Shown piece after piece: positions 10,443-19,623 of a stretch of DNA of 64,000 nt; within the stretch, counting starts at the first letter, position 1; each line of letters starts with the position of its first letter. The notes beneath the pieces were generated by a model. That model saw only the letters and a list, made by a program, of their open reading frames with translations. It was not told the origin of the DNA and did no database searches. The position numbers were made by a program, and so were the translations under genes. Source of the DNA: Pseudopyrenochaeta lycopersici (Eukaryota; Ascomycota; Dothideomycetes; Pleosporales; Pseudopyrenochaetaceae); assembly GCA_003313425.1 (NCBI GenBank), contig NHZP01000001.1:868001-932000 (forward strand), given 5' to 3'.

Positions 10443-13400
10443 ATGGCAACCGATTACTTCTCTGAAAATGAGGCCTTCATCACCAACCAGCCTCTACCCT
10501 CTCCTATTGGTACACCATATCAGTCCTTGTCCCGACGAGCTTCACGATTTGGCACACCAGGAAGTGAGATATCCAGCTCACCACCTCCCCTTCCACCAGA
10601 TCCACGTAGTGGCTCTGAAGACGCTGCCAACGATGAGAACATCTCGATCCTCGATCCTCGCCGATTCACTCCTACCCTACACGCAAACCTGGTTTCTGAG
10701 ATCCTGAATCTCCGGCGAGAATTGGATTCCAAGCACAAATTTATCGAGGACTTGGAAACGAGCCTCCACACCGTACGGAACGACAATGACTCGCTTGCGA
10801 AGCAGCTTTCATCATCTATGAAAGAAAGCAAAACAACTAAGCGTCAGCTTCAGCATTTTGAAAGTGAAACGCTAGCTGCACTTGAGGAGATTGCTGGTGA
10901 GAGAGACAAGACAAAAGAAGTTAATGCGGATTTGAGAGCGAAGTTGGATGCGGCACAGAAAAAATCACGGAGCCAAGAAGATGATTCTACTAGAGTGCAC
11001 GACATGTGGGCCCGCGAAAAGGAGGTGTGGGCTGGAGAGAAGCGAACATTGGAGAGAAGGGTACATATTTCTGAAACTCGTATGAAGATGCTTCTAGATG
11101 AGATCGCGCTGCAAGAAGCTGCAAACGAAGAGGCTGGACTGGAGAGCGAAGGAGAGGAGATGACGAGGGAGATTGGCATCGGCCCGGAAAGCGATACAGC
11201 CAGCATACGCTCGTCACCACAACGAAGGCCGTCTACTCGGATCGGGCGACATTCAAGGAACCAAAGCAACAGCAGCTATAGAAGCATTGGACGGAACTAC
11301 CGTATGTCGTTGATGAGTGGTGACGGCTACGGCCGCACGAACGGAATGAGTTTGGCAGACGAACTTATCTTTGACGAAGAGGAGGAAGACCTAGGAGAGT
11401 TGGAGCTCGACTCTGATGATTTCCCGGAGAACGAGATGCGGGCGAGAAGAGCTCTCGAATCTCGCCAGTCAATGTATCCAGATGAGAAAGCTAAACGTAT
11501 CCTGGGACTCAACAGCGACCATGCGCAACTTGGCCGAGAAAGTACTTCTGTGACCGAGGATTACGAGCAATCGAAGAAGTCGTATGAAACCACACAGTCG
11601 TCAGTAACTATTACGCCCCGAGACATTACTTTGGTATTCCCACCAACACGGCCAATATATGTTGATACAGGCGTGCAACCGTCCCCGCCACCGTCACCCA
11701 CACGACCCTCCATGATTGAGGCTTCATCACAAACAGCGGAGGCCCCAGTTCAGATGAAGTCAAATGAAATCGCCTTCACGGTCGCGGATGTCGAAGCAAA
11801 TCAAAGACGGAAGCGAGTCTCTGTTCCACTGAGCACCAGCCCTCCGCCAAACAGTAGCCCTGGACGATCATCGATGACTTCTGCAGCAGTACAAACTGTG
11901 GAACAACCTTTGAGTCCTCCGGACACCCCGAGAATCCCTATCCCCATGGAGCAAGCCCCGTTGCTACCTGTCTACCAGGCTGAAGTCGTTTCTACATCTA
12001 CCCAGACGGATCCACCAGAAGAACTAAATGAGACGGTTATAGAAAGCAAGAGAGCTCCACCACCAGCCTCAATTTCAATCCCATCGATTGCTATCCATGC
12101 CCCAACGTCAGCTCCTTCGTCGCCCAGAGAACCAATCCTTCCGCCAGGTACCAAGACCGTGTCGACCCAGACAACAGGTGACCTTGCGGCGCCGATGCGT
12201 TCCTCCGGCATGCAAACGGAACCCATCAGGGTCGACAAACGACCGTTTAAGCTCCCTCCCCACCTTCTTCCCTCTGCAATATCGTCCCAGCCCGGCACTC
12301 CCGAGCCAAATCGCGATCGTCAAGCGACAAACAAGGATAATGGAAAAGAATCCCTGCATCCTGTTTCTGACGAAACAAAGCCATCCGCTCCAAAGCCAGT
12401 AGCTCGTCAGGACCTTACCGCATTGCTCGAGAAGGCTGCGGACAAGAAGGTAGAGAATCGCTATCCTGGCAACAACGATAACGGGCCCTTGTCTCGACAC
12501 CATCAAGTCGACATTCTCAGCAGGCCTTTCCGAACAAGCAGTCTCTTTGCTGGATTCGACGGTCCATCATCTGATGAAGAGGATGATGATGACGAAGCCA
12601 GTGATGATGATTACAGAGGCCCTCAATACTCAACTCCTATGCTATCCTCGCGCAATGCAAAGAGTGGGCGGCCTGTCAACCCTCCAACGCCAGTACCAGA
12701 AGACAAAGAAACAACGCCAATATCTAGACCCTCTGAAGACTCCATCAACTCTAATTCGCTGGTATCTAAGCGTAGTTCATATGAGAAACCGGTTAGAGTT
12801 GGCAAAGCAGCACGTAACTCTCTTGGCCGCCAGCCTAGCATCCGACGCTCTGCCATGATTCAGAACAGCACCGCAGCACATAACCGATCTCGTAGCCCAA
12901 GTCTGGGTAGTATTGGCTCTGGCAACAATATCCCTAAGCCGCCCTTCCCGGTGCCTACTAGATCAAGCTCACGTAACAAGCCTGTGAGCAAGAGTGAGGG
13001 TTCTCAAAGCCCGACGCCACGCAATAGCGGTTCACATGCTGGCCGCCGTCCGTACGGCATGAACCATCAGCGCAAAGACAGCTTGCGAAAAGTGCGATCA
13101 GCAGTTCCTGTATCAAAACCTGGTCGCTCTCGTAGCAGGTCACCAACGCTTTCTGCTGCTCCTAGCATTGCTGATACATACTCGATCCCACCTCTGCCAA
13201 GTGACGTTGTCAGTGCCAGCGGCTTAGGCCATCGACACCAATTGTCGACCGCGACTGCATACACGGCGAATGGCTCGATCAACAGTTCTGCTACGCAGAC
13301 TAGTGTTGTTGATGCGATTGCTGCGTCAATGATAGGCGAGTTCATGTGGAAATATGTCCGCAAGAGGAAGGCATTTGGGGGTCCAGAGGTATCAGCGGAT

Positions 13401-14461
13401 GTTGCCCGTGCAGCTGAGGAGGCTTCTCTAGCCACCAATGGTGTACGACACAAGCGTTGGGTCTGGATTTCGCCTTATGAACGGGCAATTTTGTGGAGCA
13501 GCAAGCAGCCAACATCTGGCTCGGCACTGATGGGCAAGAGCGGGCGTAAACGTAAGTGCCTCAAAACTCTGTATTTGCTTTATTTACTGACATTGTACTA
13601 GTCACCATCCAGTCTGTGCTTGATGTTGCCGACAGCTGTCCTGCTCCCAAGAACGAGACACTCTTCAACCGGTCGATTTTGATCCTCACCCCAGCTCGTG
13701 CACTTAAGTTCACCACTGTTTCGCGAGAACGCCATTACATGTGGTTGACTGCGTTGTCATTCTTAGCCCACTCGGGTTCTCCTATTCCTGATCTAGCATC
13801 GATGCCACCTGTTCCACCCCCAGTTGAGGAACCACAACAGCGTTCGCAAGGGGCAACGCTGCGTCGCACTCGTGTCCAGGATTCTGTTCGCCTCGCCAAA
13901 AGCAAGGCGAACCCTGTGATGGCTCGTTACGCGTCTCAAAACGAGCCTATGCCTAGTCTGCCCTCGCTTTCCGGATACGAAAGGCCCGTACCAGACTCTG
14001 CTAGTCCTCCTACCATTCCGCGTGGACCATACCACGGTAGGAAAAGGAGTTCAACTGGGCCTAGCGCCCCTCCACCCAGCGTCCCCTTCCGCAGCTTCTC
14101 TCACCAGCACGTTCCCTCTATCTACTCCAATGGCTCATCAGACATGTACAGCGCCGCAGCGCCGCCATCTGTACCTTCTACCGTGTACAATCCCAATAGT
14201 GGTGCCGTAAGCTCGAGGACTTCTGATGCCAGTGCCTCAACTCGTCGGACCTTTTTCGACACTATGGGCACGGTACGGATGGAGGCCTTCATCGACAACG
14301 CATTGGGCGACCCAAAGTCGCTCGGTGGTCATGCTGCGAGAGCACGTACGAATCGTCGACGGGGCAGCAGTCAGTGGAGTGCCAGCACCAGGGACCATAC
14401 AAACCGGTCTGGAGGTCTCTTCGAAGACTTTGACGCTAATGATCCCTTCCGCGGCTTCTAG
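10443..14461 (+). CDS. apsA: Num1/ApsA/Mcp5-type cortical anchor protein with C-terminal PH domain
   Basis: Num1/ApsA proteins sit at the cell cortex and anchor dynein for nuclear migration; yeast Num1 also tethers mitochondria. There are two exons, 10443-13551 and 13602-14461, closing to 1322 residues. A coiled coil spans roughly residues 83-240 (LVSEILNLRRELDSKHKF onwards). The middle is long, disordered and Ser/Pro-rich. An acidic run (SSDEEDDDDEASDDD) falls near residue 703. The Mcp5-type PH domain, about residues 955-1097, starts at DAIAASMIGEFMWKYVRK, crosses the intron, and ends near RERHYMWLTALSFL. PH domains of this class bind PI(4,5)P2. The middle region carries a series of QT motifs resembling dynein light chain ligands (see findings). 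The start is the first ATG in frame; the upstream extension begins only with TTG. Confidence 0.92.
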
Positions 14462-15301
14462 ATGAACGCGCTGCGGTTACGACTCGCTCATGTATGACGG
14501 GTATGCCTAACGGCCGAACCTGACTTTGCTGGTGCCTTGCTTGTTGTACTTTTGTCTTCGGACTATTTCCGCCATCTCGATTGTGTCTCCTTTGTTGCTA
14601 TCAATGCGGGTCATCCCGCTTCTTTCCTTTTCATCCTCTTCACTTCAACCCATTTGTATTCTCTCTACAGTCCTCATCTTTATAGGGGCCTCGCCACAAG
14701 GCTAGAAAGCGGCCGCGCGCAAGCGCATTTACACCGACCCATATTGCATATTCGTAATGTTTCTCTTCCGCCAGCATCAAAATACTTGAGTGCTCTCGAT
14801 ACCCAAAGCCTTTTCCTGCCCGCTGGCTATTCTGCAGCTGGTGATTGTAACGGCGACTGTTTTTTCATTTGTTATCCTAGCGTTTGCGATGGCCTGATGC
14901 CTCGCTGTTTCATTGAGTTGGGGCTGGACTTGGATGGGAGGAATGTTGATCAGGTAGTTCAGTTTTGGTTTGGTGTTGGAGCGGGATGGTAAATGACCAT
15001 TTCAAATCCTCAAATAAATACCAATACATTCGACATCACTACTACCCAGCCTATTCTACCTAGTATCCTTCGTGATGACAAAGCCCTCGTTCATTTGCGA
15101 TAGGATTCCTCCGTCGCTTCGCGTGCCAGCTAGCGCCTAGAAATTTTCTCGTGAGTGGGTCAACCACATCAGTCTTAATATTTGCTTCACAAACAGTACA
15201 AGATATGAATCTGATAATTGAACGATCTTGTTACTCGGTCGCCTGTGTTCTGGAATATATACTGAATAACGACACTAGTATCTTCATGCGCACTTCAAAA
15301 C
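14462..15301. other. intergenic, 3' of the Num1 gene
   Basis: This holds the 3' UTR of the Num1 gene and the upstream flank of tRNA-Val. One frame of about 150 codons is present but has no recognisable protein features. Confidence 0.4.
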
Positions 15302-15399
15302 GGCTCGGTGGTGTAGTTGGTTATCACGTCAGTCTAACATGAACGTCTCTCTGACGGTTAGCACACTGAAGGTCCGGAGTTCAAACCTCCGCTGAGTCA
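15302..15399 (+). tRNA. tRNA-Val (anticodon AAC) with canonical intron
   Basis: The acceptor stem GGCTCGG (15302-15308) pairs with CTGAGTC (15392-15398) with two G-U pairs, and the discriminator is A. The T-arm is CGGAG-TTCAAAC-CTCCG. The anticodon stem TCAGT/ACTGA encloses the loop CT-AAC-AC, giving anticodon AAC at 15336-15338. A 24-nt intron lies at 15340-15363, one base 3' of the anticodon, which is the standard eukaryotic position. Its GTTAG can pair with the anticodon-loop CTAAC, as in authentic pre-tRNA introns. The mature length is 74 nt before CCA addition. Confidence 0.95.
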
Positions 15400-15403
15400 T
15401 ATC

Positions 15404-15407
15404 TTTT
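15404..15407 (+). terminator. RNA polymerase III terminator of tRNA-Val
   Basis: A run of four T residues begins four bases after the discriminator base of tRNA-Val. Confidence 0.75.
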
Positions 15408-15712
15408 GCCCTCTCATGGCATCACATAATTTTTGTTCTCTGGGAGGCTCGGGAATGGTTGTTGGTGGTGCTGCAGCAAAGGCGAAACTTCGGCACACAA
15501 AAGTATATACTTTAGGAATGGCAACAAAAGTGGCATAGAAAAGGGGACTTGGTCGAATTATTATTGATTATAGGCTCTCTTGCACAAGTCCTTTCAGCTA
15601 TGAGATTATATGTACATGTAGACTTGTCACGTCAAGTGCGAAAGCAACCCCCAAAAGTTTGTATCAAAAACACCGCCTTACAACCCTAAAAGAACAAACT
15701 ATCAAAGCCTGC
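15408..15712. other. spacer between convergent tRNA genes
   Basis: About 300 bp of AT-richer sequence lies between two convergent tRNA genes. I see no other feature. Confidence 0.4.
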
Positions 15713-15716
15713 AAAA
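15713..15716 (-). terminator. RNA polymerase III terminator of tRNA-Gln
   Basis: Read on the minus strand, TTTT occurs eight bases downstream of the tRNA-Gln discriminator base. Confidence 0.7.
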
Positions 15717-15723
15717 TGAAGCG

Positions 15724-15863
15724 AGGTCTTGCCCGGAATCGAACCGGGGTTGCCGGAAATCTCTGAGGAGATCAGAATCCGGAGTGATAACTGAAGATTG
15801 TTAGTTGGAAAGCCAGGAGAGAAGAGGCTGTTGCATGAGACTCACCCGCTACACTACAAAACC
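15724..15863 (-). tRNA. tRNA-Gln (anticodon CTG) with two introns, one of spliceosomal type
   Basis: On the minus strand the acceptor stem GGTTTTG (15863-15857) pairs with CAAGACC (15731-15725). The T-arm is CCCGG-TTCGATT-CCGGG. The anticodon stem CCGGA/TCCGG encloses TT-CTG-AT, giving anticodon CTG at 15775-15773. A 13-nt intron (15759-15771) lies at the standard position after base 37; its TCAGA can pair with the anticodon-loop TCTGA. A second insertion of 55 nt (15791-15845) splits the D-loop directly after the GG of the A box. Removing both leaves a 72-nt cloverleaf typical of fungal tRNA-Gln. The A box (TAGTGTAGCGG) and B box (GGTTCGATTCC) are both intact, so transcription by Pol III remains plausible. 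Maturation requires removal of an insertion that the tRNA endonuclease does not normally handle. Confidence 0.88.
15791..15845 (-). other. spliceosomal-type intron inside the tRNA-Gln D-loop
   Basis: The 55-nt insertion begins GTGAGT (15845-15840). It has a pyrimidine-rich centre (CCTCTTCTCTCCTGG), an AACTAACAA branch-site match, and TTCAG at its 3' end (15791). Length, donor, branch site and acceptor all match the protein-gene introns of this window. I see no tRNA-endonuclease-like helix around its ends. That it is spliced is an inference. Confidence 0.75.
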
Positions 15864-16423
15864 GAATGAGAAGCTCTGATTGGCTACATTTGAGGAGGTT
15901 TGGCGATTGTAAAGAATATAAATGGGAGCAGTTCTTGGGCGGTTGTGGAGTTGAAGACTTTGGTGTGGTGTCGTTTATGTTTGCTTGGAGGGTCGTTGTG
16001 GAACGTGGACTACTAGGATAGATCCACTCGAATGATAGACTAAGTAGAAGTTGTTGTTAAGGGAAATAGCATGATTCTAGCTTTAGGTCTCTAACGAAGA
16101 CTCGTTTCGCATATTTTACTTCTGATGCTTCGGTCGCGCCCTTTGACCGTCATACCCTGAGCCAACTGGCTAGACAGTTCAGCTTCTGACAATACTTTAT
16201 CAAATTCCGAGACAATGGGCAGAATACAGACGAGTGCTATGAGTGGGGCTGAACCATGTTGTCTTCGCTTTAGCAAGTGTGGACCAAGCTATCGCGGACC
16301 TGTGGGTTTAATGCGATCTGCAACCAATCTGACCTACGCTGGCGCAAGTTCTTTGTATGTGTATAATTGAGTACGTTGGAAACCAGTGAATGGAAGCAAG
16401 GGTTTGAGGTTTGAATCATGCTG
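15864..16423. other. intergenic, no gene seen
   Basis: This 560-bp stretch upstream of tRNA-Gln has no supported feature. The few frames present are short. Confidence 0.4.
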
Positions 16424-17241
16424 TCAAGGTTTGATATCATGTGAACGATGCCACATTGGAAGACGGGATGTGCAATGAGCTGTAGTAGACAGAAGGGCCA
16501 ATTTGAACCTTCCCCTCGCAGGAAGCTCTAGGTTGACGAATCGTGCAATACGAAAAGTAGTACTAGGGTTATACAAAGAGATGAACTCTTCGTAGTGTAG
16601 CGTTGCGCATGCCGTAGGATCGATCGCTGGATACAATACAAGGGTTTCCAGGCTAGAACTTCCTACAACATGTCGTAACACAGAAATGTTCATAATTATG
16701 TCCTGGTATCGGAATAAGAAAGCCCGCACTTGTAGTGAAAATGCACAATTGCCGGACGCAGAGGAGTAGAAGACTGAAAAGGAGACAAAGGAAAGGGCTG
16801 ATCTTGACCAAACCACACATCGTAAGTGACAAGACAATGCGGTGTGGGATTGGTCTCGGTTGGTTCCAAGTTGACTTTGTACGGCTTGAGTATACTTGCA
16901 TTACATGTAACGTCTTCCACGTTGACGATTCTCTTCCTGTGTTGGATGGTTGATGGAACGTGATCCTAAACAACCTCCAATATCTCAAGTGAACAATAAT
17001 GGAACACTTTACAGATGAAAAGCATTTCAATAAAAGTCCCAAGCTTTCGGGATGGTGTAACGATATAGAAGGACTTATTCCGAAAATGCATGCGAACCGG
17101 ATCGTCAGGCACACGGCAGCTGCTACCCCCGGTGTTTCGAAACTTGTGCGGGTTCACAAGCCAACGCGCATTATCCAGCGCAGGCATGAAACGAAACACG
17201 AGAACACGACATGTTAAACAGGGGTTTTCGCGAAACCTCAC
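16424..17241 (-). pseudogene. decayed protein-coding sequence, family uncertain
   Basis: Read on the minus strand, one frame from about 17200 to 16696 gives protein-like sequence (e.g. ARWLVNPHKFRNTGG, HFRNKSFYIVTPSRKL, ILKPYKVNLEPTETNP, HCLVTYDVWFGQ). It is interrupted by a single TAG at 16966-16968. A second protein-like block in another frame (16424 to ~16690; LRHVVGSSSLETLVLYP, YEEFISLYNPSTTFRIARF) continues downstream, which implies a frameshift or an intron I cannot place. The SFYIVT...GTFIEML pattern is only loosely reminiscent of fungal 2EXR/F-box-like proteins. I could not find an intron that removes the TAG and keeps the frame, so I favour a pseudogene, though an unrecognised multi-exon gene is possible. 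Confidence 0.35.
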
Positions 17242-17334
17242 AGTTCATCAGCTACATTTTCAGACGCACGAATGTTGGTGCTTAGTTAAGAGGGGCAAAC
17301 ATCAACAATTAAGAGATCGTCTGGTACATGGGAC

Positions 17335-17592
17335 TCAACGTAGCGGGTCGCCACGTTCCCGACCGCGCCAATCTTTGGTTCCGCAGAGCGCCGAGGATTC
17401 AGTAATTGTGGTCTCGCGCGAACGAATCGCCGGTTCGAGCCATGGGTTCAGAAATTCCAGATACGCGACGATCTGCTCATTTCGTTGGGTGATCTCGCTA
17501 AGATCGCGATCCTCAATGTCGCGCTGTGCTGCAATTTCGGAACCCTACATGTTGAGTTGGTTGAACGTCTGTTTGACCTCCTCAGCGTGTTT
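17335..17592 (-). pseudogene. coding relic with an in-frame TAG (charged, helical protein)
   Basis: A minus-strand frame after a CACAG acceptor-like site reads KHAEEVKQTFNQLNM, then TAG (17545-17547). It continues for 69 codons (GSEIAAQRDIEDRDLSEITQ, RNEQIVAYLEFLNPWLEP) to TGA at 17335-17337. The composition is strongly protein-like, with charged helical repeats on both sides of the stop. A single CAG-to-TAG change would explain it. The TAG could instead be a 3' splice site (CATGTAG|G) of a gene I cannot complete. It lies in the same frame register as the neighbouring relic at 16.4-17.2 kb, with a stop-rich stretch between them. Confidence 0.35.
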
Positions 17593-19623
17593 CTGTGAGT
17601 CAAGGCACAAGAAATTCCAAGTTGTGAATGGCAAACAGTGTAGCAAACTGAACGTGCAATGTGGACACATGTCTGGCCGTTGAGAAATTAAAACTGGCGC
17701 AGGATGGCACAACCCACGCATTAGATTATGCAAGCCATGCAGCGCTTATGCAGAATCCAAGTAAGTCTTATCGATAGCTTCTTCGATCGATAGCGCGGGC
17801 CGTTGGAGAAAGTAACTCTGATCCCATTGGGCGAGCAGAAGAAAAGCCAGCGAATGGGATGCTATATTGTGTGGGGAATTCATCTGGATTTTCTTCGGGG
17901 TGAGGGAACAATGACGAAAGGATGGGGAGAAAGTTCTGGAGCGCAAACTCGGCATTGCACTCGAGAGGCAACGAAAAGAGTCTGCGCAAGAAAAGCATGT
18001 AAAATGGATGACGTGGAGCGACGTGACATCGGCGGTCGAAGGGTGCGCAATGTGGCAGAAGGATGAGGAGCCGGACCGACAGCACCATGGGTCACTGCTG
18101 TGATGCCGGCCAAGACAACGAGCTTCGAAGCCAGGCACGAAGGAAAGAGCGTTTTCAAAGCTTTTGAAAAGCACTTGGTCAGTTCCCCAGAATTGACTTC
18201 GGGTGCTCCATGTGGAGCGCCCCCCTGTTTGAGGAGGCGAGATACGTGGATGAATGCAACGTGACAGAAATGGTCGTTGGTAAACAAGGCATGTCTTCGC
18301 AATGTCCCAGCCGCGCTCGGAAACAGGCGAGAGAGACTGTGCGGTTCTTGGATCCATCGTTTCTGGAAACAAAACATGCACTCATCGTAACTGTGAAATA
18401 ACAGGGCCAGTGTCTTAGTCTGAGCTGACGGCAAAGCGACGTGGTTGAGCACAGGGGCAGAGGCTTCTCAATCTGCGTCTGCCGTGCAACATCGGCTGGT
18501 ATTCGCGTTTCGGGGAACAGGTGCGAAGATGGTGTCGTCTTCGGAGGCGTCGTAAGCACCCTGCTTTGCCCACTCGCTGTGCCTTTTCGGCGCGACTTCC
18601 AGAGGGGGCCAAGCACGCAGAGGCTGCTTGACTTGACTCGCACTCAGGCACCGAACCATACGGTACTCGACTCTCTTCCATCACTGTCAGCACAACGACA
18701 AAAGGCGATGCGTAGCAAGTCGACGCAGCCAGGCGTTTGCACACGTCACCCTTATTTTAAACAAGATGGGAATTCGCCGAGCGATCAGAGGCCGGAGATG
18801 AATACATGGGCTGAATCGCCAAGCGGAGCGTCATCCGCCCAGCGTCTAGACAGCGGCGTGCGAAAAGTGCGAGGGCAAGTGGGCGAGATGCCTGTCCCTC
18901 TGTGGGACTATACATAGTGGTTCAATGGCGGCTTCGAGTCGGCCACGCACACTCAGGGCTACGTGTGCCGACCAGCTGACCGGGTAAACGTGTGAGAATC
19001 GGTCGAGCAAGCTGCAGCTGCAAGAAAAGCACTCCCTACCCAGCCATGTGCAAGCGCCGTGTCGCTTGCATCTTGTTTTCACGCCCCCTGCGGCTGTGCC
19101 TGGCGGCGCTGCGGGTACTAGGGCTCTGTAACAACGGCGCGCGCCACTGGCAATAGTCAAGCTTTTGACCTGCCGATCGTTGACTTGCTGGGCCCGCGCC
19201 TTGGAAGCGTTCACTGCCATGAGTGGTCAATACAGCTCGTTTCCACCTTGCCCCTGGCTACCCGCGCGACCTAAAAAAGTCCCAGGCCATCACTGCGCGC
19301 TGACATCCAAAGTCTAGGCGCAGAAGGAAGGGTTGATGGGCTTTCCGTCATCCCCGCCCTGCCTGCGTATATGAATCCAAGCCGCCCCGTAGCCCCGATT
19401 TCCCGTCACCTTCCCTCGAACTCACACCACGGTGCTGTTGCAGTCTTTCTTTTGAGCATTTGCTCGGTCCACTCTTTGTCTTTCTAGACATCACTTTCAT
19501 TACGCAACATCAGCAATAGCCCTGGTCGGCCTCGTTACTCGCGCTCCAGAAGCAGCATTTGCCTTTACCTTCCATATCTTTGAAAGTTCAACGCATCTGT
19601 AACCGTCTTCCAGCATTATCAGC
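17593..19623. other. intergenic and upstream region of the glucanase gene
   Basis: About 2 kb with no supported gene; long frames occur on the minus strand (17746-18381, 18179-18643) but lack protein character. A TATATGAA box at 19368-19375 followed by a CT-rich leader (19400-19620) looks like the core promoter and 5' UTR of the GH128 gene. Confidence 0.45.
19368..19375 (+). promoter_or_regulatory. TATA-like element upstream of the GH128 gene
   Basis: TATATGAA lies about 250 bp before the ATG and immediately before a long CT-rich stretch typical of highly expressed fungal genes. This is a pattern match only. Confidence 0.4.

Noticed and set aside
14537..14992. 151-codon plus-strand frame 3' of the Num1 gene
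   Set aside because: It lies in the expected 3' UTR/intergenic region, with low-complexity hydrophobic/His/Tyr content and no recognisable features.
17746..18643. Overlapping minus-strand frames of 109-211 codons upstream of the glucanase gene
   Set aside because: Amino-acid composition is irregular (many Cys/His/Pro clusters), no frame dominates and no splice model improves them. Probably promoter sequence.
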